Positions 1 to 8,977 of a stretch of DNA of 64,000 nucleotides are shown piece by piece. The stretch lies in the NCBI GenBank assembly GCA_963817135.1, contig CAWFNG010000008.1, forward strand, positions 124,001 through 188,000, in the 5' to 3' direction. Below the pieces are notes generated by a model. It was not told the origin of the DNA, searched no databases, and saw only the letters and a list, made by a program, of their open reading frames with translations. Source of the DNA: VAZQ01 sp963817135. GTDB lineage: Bacteria; Pseudomonadota; Alphaproteobacteria; Rhizobiales; Xanthobacteraceae. The translations under genes were made by a program, and so were the position numbers. Position 1 is the stretch's first letter. Each line of letters begins with the position of its first letter.

Positions 1-155
1 GGGCGAGGATATCGTAACGAATGTGATCGACGGGCATGCGCGAATTCCGTTTAAAAATGGGATGTCATCCCGCTCTGGCCTGTAACCCACTGCTGAGCCA
101 ATCGCCCGACGAGACTCAGCAGCCGAATGCTAGCGCGCGTCACCGCCGCCCGCCA
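1..155. other. Window edge, possible 3' end of an unseen upstream gene
   Basis: One frame is open from base 2 to a TAA at 83-85 (27 codons) and could be the C-terminus of a gene starting before the window. It is too short to identify. The rest up to the first palindrome shows no gene. Confidence 0.2.
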
Positions 156-233
156 CTAGTGCGGTGAATTTGAAGTTCCTATCATAACTGGCCGCAAGCT
201 CGTTTAGGAACTTCAAATTCAAAACCGCACTAG
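156..233. repeat. CTAG-ended palindrome, type A
   Basis: A 78-base near-perfect inverted repeat. The left arm begins CTAGTGCGGTGAATTTGAAG and the right arm is its complement, ending CCGCACTAG, around a loop of about 25 bases. An identical element lies at 10799-10876 and a left half lies at 7200-7245. The shared ends and the core GAAGTTC link it to the type B element that follows 14 bases later. Confidence 0.9.
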
Positions 234-247
234 AAATCATAGAGTTG

Positions 248-323
248 CTAGTGGTCCTTAGATTCCGAAGTTCGCATCTGAACGTGCCGCGAGTGGTGGC
301 GAACTTCGGAATCGGACCACTAG
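248..323. repeat. CTAG-ended palindrome, type B
   Basis: A 76-base inverted repeat running from CTAGTGGTCC to GGACCACTAG, with inner arms around TTCCGAAGTTCG and CGAACTTCGGAA. With the type A element before it, it forms a composite (156-323) found again at 10799-10966 with the same 14-base spacer and one base difference. The pair therefore seems to have been copied as a unit. Confidence 0.9.
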
Positions 324-1058
324 GCAGCTTTGCTCCATTATAGATATGGAAGTGGAGGCTTCTGTTGCCAGGTGCCTCCGAACCCCGCCTGAAGCTGCTA
401 AGACCTCAGGACTTTATTTCGGTTTTCCGAACCGCATTACGCGGCCAGGGCCACCGGAGCATAGTTGTCGTTGGCAACTATGAGTTTGGCCCGATATCGG
501 TGGTACCATGCCGAGCAAAAGCACGCCCTTTACGCCCTCGTCGATCCTATTTCGCCCCCGTATCAGGATTCAGGCGACAGTAATCAGTAATCAGTAGGCC
601 TGATCTGATTACTGATTTCTGGCTTCCTGACTCCTGACTGGTGGAGGCGCCGGGTACTGCCCCCGGGTCCGAAAGGTTTATTCCGACGGCCATTTATTGC
701 CATAGCCGGCATATGCCGGCTCCTCTAATATAGCCCGACACGCGCAGCAAAAAAAGACTGCCGGCGCCGTCGCCGCGGTGCCCGGGCCCGCGGATTCGTT
801 CCGCGCAGAACGGCGCTGGCCATCGCGCCAGCCGGTGCTCAAATTAATGGCACGCGCTCCGAACGTTCGCGCTTTGCCGTAGCCGAAACGAAATCCCTGT
901 GCATATTTGTCGCAGTTGCATTAAGGCGCCCGCGCCTTACGGGAACCTTAACGCGTCGTACTTGCTTCCCGCCGCCTATGGGAATGTGGTACGGATTACA
1001 GGCGTGCAGAACCGAGCGCTAGGATCGGCGCACAGCCTGCGGCTTTGCAGGAGGGAAC
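324..1058. other. Non-coding stretch upstream of tctB
   Basis: No convincing gene is visible in 735 bases. Short open frames here have no recognisable protein character or well-placed ribosome site. It holds the simple inverted repeat at 577-640 and presumably the promoter for the tctBA pair. A ribosome site GGAGG lies at about 1050, just before the tctB ATG. Confidence 0.5.
577..640. repeat. Simple-sequence inverted repeat (CAGTAAT type)
   Basis: Repeats of AGTAATC on the left are mirrored by GATTACT on the right, followed by degenerate CTGACTC units. It belongs to the same class as the low-complexity inverted repeats at 16585-16756 and 63154-63235, though the unit sequence differs. Confidence 0.7.
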
Positions 1059-1676
1059 ATGTCTCAGGGCGTTACGCCGTCCCCCAAGGGGACGCGCTGG
1101 GCATTGCAGATTAATACCCACAACCTGATTGGGGGAGTGATCGTCGCAGCGATTGCGCTCGTTCTGTTTGGCTACGCTCTTTACGTCTCGAACACGACGG
1201 TACCGCGATTTATCTGCGGGCTTATCGTCTTGCTGGGCCTTGCCGTCGCAGCGGGCCTTGTGCCGGTACCGGGACCGCGTGATTTCTATGGTGGCGTCGC
1301 GCTTATGCTGCTGGCGAGTTTGGCGCTGATTGCTTCCGCGGAATTCCCAGGCCAGCGCGGGTTTGCCTTCGGTCCGGGAACTGCTCCGCGAATGTTCTCG
1401 ATGGTGCTGGCGGCTCTCGGTGCTGCTGTTGCGGTCGGCGGCGTGTTTGCCGAGGGGCCGCCGATTGAAAAATACAAGATTCGCGGGCCTGCCTTGGTCC
1501 TCATCGCGATCTTCGCGTTTGCCGCCATGATTCGTCCCTTGGGGCTGGTCCCAGCGACTTTTCTCGCTTTCCTGATTTCGATCATGGGATCCTCGGAAAT
1601 GCGCTGGATCGAAAGCTTGATTGCAGCTGCATTGGTGACCTTCGTTCTGCGTGCTGCTGTTTGTCTACCTGCTTAA
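1059..1676 (+). CDS. tctB: TctB-family membrane subunit of a tripartite tricarboxylate transporter, C-terminus frameshifted
   Basis: This is the small, four-helix membrane subunit of a tripartite tricarboxylate transporter (TTT), which works in the inner membrane with TctA and a periplasmic TctC. It is recognised by its size (about 205 residues), hydrophobic segments near residues 20-40, 45-65, 85-105 and 145-185, and its position 15 bases before tctA. GGAGG precedes the ATG. The last residues in frame do not look like TctB. In the next frame, from about 1640 to a TAG at 1705-1707, the DNA encodes VLLFVYLLNLPFQMWPRF, a typical TctB ending. A single-base frame break near 1640 is therefore likely. 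No TctC gene is next to the pair within the window. Confidence 0.8.
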   Translation: MSQGVTPSPKGTRWALQINTHNLIGGVIVAAIALVLFGYALYVSNTTVPRFICGLIVLLGLAVAAGLVPVPGPRDFYGGVALMLLASLALIASAEFPGQRGFAFGPGTAPRMFSMVLAALGAAVAVGGVFAEGPPIEKYKIRGPALVLIAIFAFAAMIRPLGLVPATFLAFLISIMGSSEMRWIESLIAAALVTFVLRAAVCLPA

Positions 1677-1722
1677 CCTGCCGTTCCAAATGTGGCCGCG
1701 ATTTTAGTTCGGGTGGGAAGTC

Positions 1723-3228
1723 ATGTCGGAACTGCTTGCAAATCTGTGGATGGGCTTTCACGTCGCCGCCAATCCCTACAACGTGCTGTTCTGCTTGCTC
1801 GGCGCGCTGGTCGGAACGCTGGTCGGGGTGCTTCCCGGCATTGGAACGGTCGCGACGATTGCAATGCTCTTGCCGATCACCTTCGGCCTGCCGCCGGTTG
1901 GCGCCTTGATCATGCTGGCGGGCATCTATTACGGCGCCCAATACGGCGGTTCCACCACCTCGATTCTGGTCAACATTCCGGGTGAAGCGACATCTGTCGT
2001 CACCTGCCTCGATGGCCATCAGATGGCACGCCAGGGCCGTGCCGGCCCTGCGCTCTCCATCGCAGCGATCGGCTCGTTCTTCGCCGGGTGCGTTGCCACC
2101 GTCCTGGTCGCCGCCCTGGGCGCTCCGCTCACCAGCCTCGCGCTGTTGTTCGGTCCGGCCGAATATTTCTCGCTCATGGTGCTGGGTCTCATTTTTGCGG
2201 TCGTGCTGGCAAAGGGCTCGGTCCTCAAGGCTATCGCCATGGTTCTGACCGGGCTGTTGTTGTCCATGGTCGGCTCCGACCTCGAGACCGGTGCCGGGCG
2301 CATGACATTCGACTTCGCCGAATTGGCGGACGGCATTGGCTTCACCAACATCGCCATGGGCGTGTTTGGATTTGCCGAAATCATTCGTAACCTGGAACTG
2401 CCGGCGGAGAGCCGCGATATCGTCAGCGCCAAGGTGACCGGGCTGATGCCGAAGCGTCAGGACCTGATCGACTCGTCCGGTGCGATTGCCCGCGGTACCC
2501 TGTTGGGTTCGATCCTCGGCATTCTACCGGGAGGCGGCGCCGTGATTGCCTCGTTCGCCGCCTATACCTTCGAGAAAAGAATTGCCAAAGATCCTTCGCG
2601 CTTCGGGCGCGGGGCGATTCAGGGCGTTGCCGCGCCGGAGAGCGCCAACAACGCTGCCGCCCAGACGTCGTTCATTCCTCTCCTCACCCTGGGCATTCCA
2701 CCCAATGCGGTCATGGCGCTGATGGTGGGAGCCATGACCATTCATGGCATCGTGCCGGGTCCGCAGGTCATGACCAAACAGCCGGAATTGTTCTGGGGCA
2801 TGATCGCATCGATGTGGATCGGCAACCTCATGCTGATCGTCATCAATCTGCCTCTGGTCGGCGTGTGGGTGTCGCTGCTGCGCGTTCCCTATCGGCTGCT
2901 GTATCCCTCGATCATCGTTTTCTGCTGCATTGGCGTTTACTCGATCAACAACTCGCCAACCGATGTCAGTATTGCAGCCCTGTTCGGCATTATCGGGTTC
3001 TGGCTGATCAAGCATGATTTCGAAGGAGCGCCCATGCTGCTCGGTTTCGTGCTCGGACCCCTGATGGAGGAAAATTTGCGACGGGCCATGCTGATCGCGC
3101 GTGGCGATGCGACGGTGTTTTTCACCCGGCCGATTTCAGCCGTTCTGCTGACCACGGCGATGATCCTGCTCATCATAGCAGCAATGCCGAAAATCCGTCG
3201 CCGTCGCGACGAAGTATTCGTGGAATAA
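1723..3228 (+). CDS. tctA: TctA-family large membrane subunit of a tripartite tricarboxylate transporter
   Basis: A 501-residue polytopic membrane protein of the TctA family, the channel-forming subunit that moves carboxylates delivered by a Bug/TctC binding protein. Its length is normal for the family. Two internally repeated LPGxG signatures are visible, GVLPGIG near residue 38 and GILPGGG near residue 268, as expected of the duplicated fold. Other supports are the GGSTTSIL and PNAVMALMVGAM segments and the long hydrophobic helices. It follows tctB closely and is presumably co-transcribed. The substrate cannot be read from the sequence; related systems carry citrate, tartrate, terephthalate and similar acids. 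Confidence 0.93.
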   Translation: MSELLANLWMGFHVAANPYNVLFCLLGALVGTLVGVLPGIGTVATIAMLLPITFGLPPVGALIMLAGIYYGAQYGGSTTSILVNIPGEATSVVTCLDGHQMARQGRAGPALSIAAIGSFFAGCVATVLVAALGAPLTSLALLFGPAEYFSLMVLGLIFAVVLAKGSVLKAIAMVLTGLLLSMVGSDLETGAGRMTFDFAELADGIGFTNIAMGVFGFAEIIRNLELPAESRDIVSAKVTGLMPKRQDLIDSSGAIARGTLLGSILGILPGGGAVIASFAAYTFEKRIAKDPSRFGRGAIQGVAAPESANNAAAQTSFIPLLTLGIPPNAVMALMVGAMTIHGIVPGPQVMTKQPELFWGMIASMWIGNLMLIVINLPLVGVWVSLLRVPYRLLYPSIIVFCCIGVYSINNSPTDVSIAALFGIIGFWLIKHDFEGAPMLLGFVLGPLMEENLRRAMLIARGDATVFFTRPISAVLLTTAMILLIIAAMPKIRRRRDEVFVE

Positions 3229-3415
3229 GGACGAAGTATTCGTAGAGTAAGGGAGAGCCGGGGGCTGCTTGCGGCCAGCAGCTCGATTTGCTCGACAGCG
3301 TCTTTGTCCACGGTTGCACTAGGTCGTCCCGACCCTACATCCAATTCGCAATTTGCGGCTGCCGCATTAGACTCCTCCTGCCGAATCGGCAGTCGGGCTG
3401 CATCACTGACGACCC

Positions 3416-4210
3416 ATGCGCCAGTATCTCGAATTAATCGAACGCATTCTCGCAACCGGCGCCAAGAAGGCGGATCGCACGGGCACCGGGACGTTGTCGA
3501 TTTTCGGTCACCAGATGCGCTTCGACCTTGCGGAGGGCTTCCCGCTAACGACCACAAAGAAGCTGCATCTTAAGTCGATCGTCCACGAGCTGCTCTGGTT
3601 CCTCGCGGGCAGCACAAACATCCAATACCTCAATGAACATGGGGTGACGATCTGGGATGAATGGGCCGACGAGCGCGGCGAGCTTGGTCCGGTTTATGGC
3701 CGGCAGTGGCGATCATGGCCTGCGCCGGACGGCAGCGCTATCGATCAGATGGCGAACGTCATTAATGCCATCCGGCGCAATCCGGACTCGCGTCGGCTGA
3801 TTGTGAGTGCCTGGAATCCGGCCGATATCGACCGGATGGCACTGCCGCCATGCCATTGCCTGTTTCAGTTCTATGTCGCGAACGGGCGGCTTTCCTGCCA
3901 GCTTTATCAGCGCTCGGCCGACGTCTTCATAGGGGTTCCATTCAATATCGCCTCCTATGCATTGCTTACATCGATGGTCGCGCAGGTCACCGGGCTCAAA
4001 GCAGGGGAATTCGTGCATACCTTCGGCGACGCTCATCTTTACCTTGATCATCTGGAGCAGGCGCGGGTCCAACTCGCGCGTCTGCCCCGGTTATTGCCAA
4101 GGATGGTCCTCAATCCCAACGTCACGGACTTGTTTGCATTCCGCTACGAAGACTTCCGGTTGGAAGGCTACGATTCGCACCCCCATATCAAAGCGAAGGT
4201 GGCGGTGTGA
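3416..4210 (+). CDS. thyA: Thymidylate synthase
   Basis: ThyA converts dUMP to dTMP using methylenetetrahydrofolate and releases dihydrofolate. The 264 residues equal the E. coli length. The N-terminus MRQYLELIERIL leads into DRTGTGT (phosphate and folate region). The catalytic cysteine is Cys146 in PPCHCLFQF, followed by QRSADVFIGVPFNIASYA and a C-terminal end in KAKVAV. Its TGA overlaps the GTG start of folA, so the product dihydrofolate is recycled by the next gene in the same operon. No irregularity is seen. Confidence 0.97.
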   Translation: MRQYLELIERILATGAKKADRTGTGTLSIFGHQMRFDLAEGFPLTTTKKLHLKSIVHELLWFLAGSTNIQYLNEHGVTIWDEWADERGELGPVYGRQWRSWPAPDGSAIDQMANVINAIRRNPDSRRLIVSAWNPADIDRMALPPCHCLFQFYVANGRLSCQLYQRSADVFIGVPFNIASYALLTSMVAQVTGLKAGEFVHTFGDAHLYLDHLEQARVQLARLPRLLPRMVLNPNVTDLFAFRYEDFRLEGYDSHPHIKAKVAV

Positions 4211-4761
4211 CCGCAAAGCGCGGGTCTGCCGGTTTGCAATCTGTCGCTATTGTGCAGGTCGCTGCGGTCGCAACGAACGGCGTTATAGGGCAATGCGGCC
4301 GACTGCCATGGCGCCTCAAATCGGAATTGCTGCATTTCCGCAAGGTCACCGTGGGTAAGCCGGTCATCATGGGTCGGCGTACCTATCTTTCCATCGGCAA
4401 GCCGCTCGGGAGCCGAACCAATGTGGTGGTAAGTCGGGACTCGAACTTCGCCGCGCCGGGAGTTATTACGGCAGTAAGTATCGAAGCGGCGCTGGCAGTC
4501 GCACGCGGCGACGCGCTGCGGCGGGGAGCAGACGAAATTGTGGTGATCGGCGGCGCCGAGATCTACCATCAAACAATGGCCATGGCTGATCGGCTGCTTA
4601 TTACCACCGTACATCTGCAGGCGGCTGGCGATATTCGATTTCCACCGATTGATGCGAACGTCTGGAGGCAAGTGAGCGCCAGCGAGCATGCCGCCGCGGC
4701 TGGCGACGACGCGAATTTCACTATCCGCGCTTACGAGCGCAAATCGGCCATACATTCCTGA
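4207..4761 (+). CDS. folA: Dihydrofolate reductase
   Basis: This enzyme reduces dihydrofolate to tetrahydrofolate with NADPH, regenerating the cofactor used up by ThyA. It has 184 residues, including an N-terminal extension of about 12. Visible motifs are GVIG, LPWRLKSELLHF (the catalytic acid is Glu where E. coli has Asp27), KPVIMGRRTY, the NADPH-binding VIGGAEIY, and a C-terminal strand NFTIRAYER. The start is a GTG inside the end of thyA (GTGA overlap), so translation is likely coupled. No other start would keep the conserved N-terminal strand so well placed. Confidence 0.93.
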   Translation: MTAKRGSAGLQSVAIVQVAAVATNGVIGQCGRLPWRLKSELLHFRKVTVGKPVIMGRRTYLSIGKPLGSRTNVVVSRDSNFAAPGVITAVSIEAALAVARGDALRRGADEIVVIGGAEIYHQTMAMADRLLITTVHLQAAGDIRFPPIDANVWRQVSASEHAAAAGDDANFTIRAYERKSAIHS

Positions 4762-4919
4762 AGTTGTGCTGTGACGCCGCAGCCGCGGCGGGCGCGTTGT
4801 AACGCGCGGACGGCTCACTTATAACCCCAGCAACGCAGCCAGCGATCGTCCCGTTGCCGCTCCGCATGTGCCGGAGGCAAGGGAATGCGTCGTCAGTCTG
4901 GTGCATAGGGAGACAGCCG

Positions 4920-6056
4920 ATGCCATGGAGCAATCAGGGCGGCGGACCCTGGGGATCCGGAGGGGGTGGAGGCAAGGGTCCCTGGGGTTCGGGACCGCAG
5001 CAGTCGGGACCGACGCCCCCGGATCTCGAAGAATTTCTGCGCCGTAGCCAGGACAAACTGCGTACCGTGTTGCCGGGTGGGAATCTCGGCGGCAAGGGGT
5101 TGAGCCTGATCCTGCTTGCTGCTGTGGCGATTTGGGGGTTCTCCGGTTTCTTCCGCGTTGATCCGGATGAACTTGGCGTGGTGCTGCGCTTCGGGAAATA
5201 TGTTCGCGATGCAAAGCCCGGTCTCAATTATCACCTGCCATGGCCGGTCGAGTCGGTACTCACGCCCAAGGTTACCCGCGTCAACCGCATCGATATCGGC
5301 ATGCGGCTGGTCGAGGACTTGCGTCGCGGCACCACTGTTCGTGACGTGCCGGAAGAAAGCCTGATGCTGACCGGGGACGAGAATATCGTCGATGTGGATT
5401 TTTCCGTGTTCTGGTTGGTCAAACCCGATGGCGCCGGCGATTACCTTTTCAACATCCAGCAACCGGAAGGGACGGTAAAAGCGGTCGCCGAAAGCGCCAT
5501 GCGGGAAATCGTGGGCCGTTCCAATATCCAGCCCATTCTGACCGGCGCACGCCAGAATATCGAAACCGCCGTCCAGGAACTGATGCAAACGACGCTCGAC
5601 AAATACGGATCAGGCATCCAGATAACGCAGGTACAGTTGCAGAAAGTCGATCCGCCGTCGCAGGTCATCGATTCCTTCCGCGATGTGCAGGCAGCTCGCT
5701 CCGACCTCGAGCGCGCGCAGAACGAAGCGCAGACCTATGCCAATAAAGTCGTTCCCGAGGCGCGCGGTCGGGCATCTCAGATCACTCAAAACGCTGAGGC
5801 CTATCGCGAGCAAACGGTTGCCGAGGCAAAGGGCGCGACCGCGCGTTTCCTGAAAGTCTACGATGAGTACAAGAAGGCGCCCGACGTCACCCGCCAGCGG
5901 ATGTATCTGGAGACGATGGAGCGGCTGTTTGGAGGCACTGATAAGATCATTGTGGATCCCGGCGTTGGCGGCAGCGGAGGAGTGGTCCCCTATCTTCCGC
6001 TCGATCAGCTATCGCGTCGCCCACAGACCCCGCCGCAAACGGGAGGCACGCGATGA
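4920..6056 (+). CDS. hflK: HflK, FtsH protease modulator
   Basis: HflK is an SPFH (stomatin/prohibitin) membrane protein that with HflC forms a large cage around the FtsH protease and tunes membrane-protein turnover. The 378 residues start with a Gly/Pro-rich cytoplasmic segment (MPWSNQGGGPWGSGGG), one transmembrane helix near residues 60-78, then the SPFH domain (VDPDELGVVLRFGKY) and a coiled region rich in Ala, Glu and Arg. I chose ATG 4920, preceded by GGGAG, because the polypeptide upstream of it has no HflK character. hflC follows with an ATGA overlap. Confidence 0.94.
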   Translation: MPWSNQGGGPWGSGGGGGKGPWGSGPQQSGPTPPDLEEFLRRSQDKLRTVLPGGNLGGKGLSLILLAAVAIWGFSGFFRVDPDELGVVLRFGKYVRDAKPGLNYHLPWPVESVLTPKVTRVNRIDIGMRLVEDLRRGTTVRDVPEESLMLTGDENIVDVDFSVFWLVKPDGAGDYLFNIQQPEGTVKAVAESAMREIVGRSNIQPILTGARQNIETAVQELMQTTLDKYGSGIQITQVQLQKVDPPSQVIDSFRDVQAARSDLERAQNEAQTYANKVVPEARGRASQITQNAEAYREQTVAEAKGATARFLKVYDEYKKAPDVTRQRMYLETMERLFGGTDKIIVDPGVGGSGGVVPYLPLDQLSRRPQTPPQTGGTR

Positions 6057-6988
6057 AGCTCAATGTTCTCGGCGGCGTCGTCGCCGGCCTCATCCTCGTG
6101 CTGCTGATCGTTGCTTACAGCACCTTGTTCACGGTCTATCAGACCAAGCAGGCCCTGGTGGTTCGCCTCGGCCAACCCGTACGGATCGTGACCGAGCCCG
6201 GCCTCAATTACAAAATCCCGCTGATCGATAGCGTAATCCCGGTCGACAAGCGAATTCTCGACCTGGAGAACCCGGCGCAGGAGGTGATCGCCTCCGACCA
6301 GAAGCGGCTCGTGGTCGATGCATTTGCCCGCTATCGGATCAAGGATCCGCTGAAATTCTACCAATCGGTCGGCAGCGTCGAAGGAGCCAATTCGCGGCTC
6401 TCGACTTTGCTTAATTCGGCGCTGCGTCGCGTTCTCGGCGAGGCTACGCTCACTCAGGTGGTTCGCGATCAACGCGAGCAGCTCATGGCGCGGGTGCGCG
6501 AGCAACTCGACAACGAGGCGCAAGCCTTTGGTATTTCAATCGTCGATGTCCGTATTCGGCGCGCCGATCTGCCGGAGCAGAACAGCCAGGCGGTGTATCA
6601 GCGAATGCAGACGGAGCGCCAGCGCGAAGCACAGGAGTTCCGTTCCCAGGGCACCCAACGGGCACAGGAAATTCGGGCGAAAGCGGATCGCGACGTAACC
6701 GTGCTGCTCGCCGAAGCGCAATCGAAAGGCGAGCAAACCCGCGGCGAGGGCGACGCTGAACGCAACCGCATCTACGCCGAAGCCTATGGCAGGGATCCGG
6801 ATTTCTTTTCGTTCTATCGCTCCATGCAGGCCTACGAGACTGGCTTGCGCTCCAACGATACGCGCATGCTGCTCAGGCCGGATTCGAATTTCTTCCGGTT
6901 TTTCGCAGACCCGTCCGGCAAGGATCGGAACAACGGTTCTCCCCCGCCGGCCGGAACACCGCCTCCGACCGGATCGCCTGTCAGATAG
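6053..6988 (+). CDS. hflC: HflC, FtsH protease modulator
   Basis: The partner of HflK in the periplasm-facing SPFH cage. It has 311 residues: a short cytoplasmic N-terminus, a transmembrane helix at about residues 7-27, the SPFH domain (FTVYQTKQALVVRLGQPVR), the signature IVDVRIRRADLP, and a helical part with QRQREAQEFRSQG. The C-terminal tail is Pro/Gly rich. ATG overlaps the hflK TGA, which fits a 1:1 complex. Length and domains are ordinary. Confidence 0.95.
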   Translation: MKLNVLGGVVAGLILVLLIVAYSTLFTVYQTKQALVVRLGQPVRIVTEPGLNYKIPLIDSVIPVDKRILDLENPAQEVIASDQKRLVVDAFARYRIKDPLKFYQSVGSVEGANSRLSTLLNSALRRVLGEATLTQVVRDQREQLMARVREQLDNEAQAFGISIVDVRIRRADLPEQNSQAVYQRMQTERQREAQEFRSQGTQRAQEIRAKADRDVTVLLAEAQSKGEQTRGEGDAERNRIYAEAYGRDPDFFSFYRSMQAYETGLRSNDTRMLLRPDSNFFRFFADPSGKDRNNGSPPPAGTPPPTGSPVR

Positions 6989-7028
6989 CCACCGGGGTCG
7001 GGGGTCTTGCGGGGGCGGTTAGCTGAAT

Positions 7029-7211
7029 ATGGCTCAGTTTCTTATCGCAGTCGGGCTCGTACTCGTCATCGAGGGCTTGCTTTTTGCCGCGTTTCCCGCC
7101 GCTGCCAAGCGCTTGGCTGCCACCGCAATCGAAAGCCCGGAAACTTCGTTGCGCGTTGCCGGCATCGTGTCCGCTGTGCTCGGTCTGCTGCTGATCTGGC
7201 TAGTGCGGTGA
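7029..7211 (+). CDS. DUF2065 (YjeT-like) small membrane protein
   Basis: A 60-residue protein with two hydrophobic segments (about residues 4-24 and 42-58) that matches the DUF2065 family, commonly found after hflC in proteobacteria. Its function is unknown; the position suggests a link to HflKC/FtsH quality control. The last three codons and the stop (CTA GTG CGG TGA) are supplied by the half palindrome starting at 7200, so the original C-terminus may have been replaced by the element's insertion. Confidence 0.85.
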   Translation: MAQFLIAVGLVLVIEGLLFAAFPAAAKRLAATAIESPETSLRVAGIVSAVLGLLLIWLVR

Positions 7212-7245
7212 ATTTGAAGTTCCTCTCATTCTGGCCGCTAGCTCG
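7200..7245. repeat. Left half of a type A CTAG palindrome
   Basis: CTAGTGCGGTGAATTTGAAG followed by TTCCT, then a loop like that of the 156-233 element (CTGGCCGC, GCTCGTT), but the right arm is missing. It overlaps the end of the DUF2065 gene and provides its stop codon. Confidence 0.8.
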
Positions 7246-7329
7246 TTCTCCCAAGCCGGGTCCGCAGTCCCAATTCCGCCCCAATCCCAAGGGTACTGTC
7301 CCGTTTGGGCATTGGCTTGCGTCCATGCT

Positions 7330-7431
7330 AAGCATGATCGCGAAAAGAGGACACTGCTTTTCGGCAAAAGATCCCGCTCAAACAAACAATTAGAGCGGGC
7401 TGACCATTTGATCAAAAGTCATCCCGCTCGA
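7330..7431. repeat. Dispersed repeat-like element (CATGATC...CTTTTCGG...GAGCGGG)
   Basis: The stretch with GCATGATCGCGAAAAG, CTTTTCGGCAAAAGATC and AGAGCGGGCTGACC resembles, from memory, a repeated intergenic sequence common in Bradyrhizobium and Rhodopseudomonas genomes. Only one copy is in this window, so repetition is not shown here. It lies in the degP leader. Confidence 0.4.
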
Positions 7432-7473
7432 GGGCGGGAGCACTGTCTCGCCTCGATTGCTTTAGGAGCTCCC

Positions 7474-8961
7474 ATGTTCGGCACTCTCGCTCGATTTGGA
7501 CTGCAGGTCCGCCGGCCCTCAATGGCAGCGGCGATAGCGGCGGCAATCGTTTTGTCGGGGAATTCGATCTCTCATGCGGCGCGCGGGCCTGACAGCATTG
7601 CCGACGTTGCGGAAAAGGTGATCGATGCGGTCGTCAATATCTCGACCTCGCAAAAAGTCGAGGCGCGTAACACGCCAATGCCGCAGCTGCCTAACGATCC
7701 GCAACTAGACGAATTGTTTCGGGATTTCTTCAACCGCCGCGGTCAAAACGAGCCGCAGAATCGCGAGCGAGGTCCGCGCCGGGTGAATTCGCTCGGGTCC
7801 GGGTTCATCATCGATTCGTCCGGCATTGTAGTGACCAACAATCATGTGATCTCTGAGGCCGACGAGATCACCGTTATTCTCAACGACGGTTCTCGGCTCA
7901 AGGCGGAGATCATCGGCAAGGATCAAAAAACCGACATCGCTTTGTTACGCGTGAAACCTGACAAGCCGCTCAAGGCGGTGAAATTCGGCGATTCCGACAG
8001 GCTGCGGCTTGGTGACTGGGTGATTGCCATCGGCAACCCGTTCAGCCTGGGCGGCACGGTCACCGCCGGAATCGTCTCGGCGCGCAACCGCGACATCAAT
8101 TCGGGCCCGTACGACAATTACATCCAGACCGACGCTGCCATCAATCGCGGCAATTCAGGCGGTCCCTTGTTCAACCTCGACGGGGAAGTTGTCGGCATCA
8201 ATACCGCTATCATCTCTCCTTCAGGTGGGTCTATCGGCATCGGTTTCGCGGTACCGTCAAAAACCGCCACCCCCGTGATCGATCAATTGAAGCAGTTCGG
8301 GGAGACGCGGCGCGGTTGGCTCGGTGTGCGCATCCAGCAGGTAACCGACGAGATTGCCGAGAGTCTGAACATCAAGCCGCCACGCGGTGCCCTGGTGGCC
8401 GGCGTCGATGATAAGGGGCCTGCCAAGCCTGCCGGCATCGAGCCGGGCGATGTGATTGTCAGGTTCGACGGCAAAGAGATCAAGGAGATGCGTGACCTGC
8501 CACGGGTGGTCGCCGACACTCCGGTGGGCAAGCAAACCCCGGTTGTGGTCATCCGCAAAGGCAAGGAAGAGACCAAGACCGTCACTCTCGGCCAACTCGA
8601 GGATGGCGAGAAACTTGCCGCTACCGATACAAAGAACGACAGCACGCCCGAGAACACAGTTGTGAAGAAGACCCTCGGGATTGAGCTGGCAAATCTCTCC
8701 GGCGAACTGCGCAAGCGCTACAAGATCCGCGACACCGTCAAAGGCGTGGTGATCACCGGGGTCGATGCGAGTTCGCCCGCCGCGGATAAGCGGTTGTCGC
8801 CGGGCGATGTCATTGTCGAGATCGCACAGGAAGCGGTTGCAACGACGGACGAATTCCAGGCCAAGGTCGAAAAGCTCAAACAGGATGGTCGCAAATCGGC
8901 GCTGCTCCTGGTGGCCGGCGCCGACGGTGAATTGCGCTTCGTGGCCCTGAGCCTGCAATAA
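7474..8961 (+). CDS. degP: DegP/HtrA-type periplasmic serine protease (Do family)
   Basis: A periplasmic trypsin-like protease and chaperone that degrades misfolded envelope proteins. From the chosen ATG at 7474 (TAGGAG upstream) it has 495 residues. The order is an N-terminal signal or anchor (about residues 1-35), the protease domain with His124 (NNHVIS), Asp154 (KTDIALL) and Ser228 (GNSGGPLF), and two PDZ domains (about 275-365 and 390-490). All three catalytic residues are present. It lies downstream of hflKC, another membrane quality-control unit. It converges on serB with only 16 bases between stops. The symbol is by family; degQ or mucD would be equally fair. Confidence 0.93.
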   Translation: MFGTLARFGLQVRRPSMAAAIAAAIVLSGNSISHAARGPDSIADVAEKVIDAVVNISTSQKVEARNTPMPQLPNDPQLDELFRDFFNRRGQNEPQNRERGPRRVNSLGSGFIIDSSGIVVTNNHVISEADEITVILNDGSRLKAEIIGKDQKTDIALLRVKPDKPLKAVKFGDSDRLRLGDWVIAIGNPFSLGGTVTAGIVSARNRDINSGPYDNYIQTDAAINRGNSGGPLFNLDGEVVGINTAIISPSGGSIGIGFAVPSKTATPVIDQLKQFGETRRGWLGVRIQQVTDEIAESLNIKPPRGALVAGVDDKGPAKPAGIEPGDVIVRFDGKEIKEMRDLPRVVADTPVGKQTPVVVIRKGKEETKTVTLGQLEDGEKLAATDTKNDSTPENTVVKKTLGIELANLSGELRKRYKIRDTVKGVVITGVDASSPAADKRLSPGDVIVEIAQEAVATTDEFQAKVEKLKQDGRKSALLLVAGADGELRFVALSLQ

Positions 8962-8977
8962 CCAAGCGGATCAATCG

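Noticed and set aside
156..323. Rho-independent terminators
   Set aside because: The arms are strong, but there are no T-runs, the loops are long and the ends are CTAG. Repeated copies point to a repetitive element.
365..583. 72-codon frame near the left end
   Set aside because: No ribosome site, no protein-like pattern, and it runs into a low-complexity repeat.
5000..5600. Long minus-strand frames across hflK and hflC
   Set aside because: They mirror the codon pattern of the well-recognised plus-strand genes and show no domain of their own.
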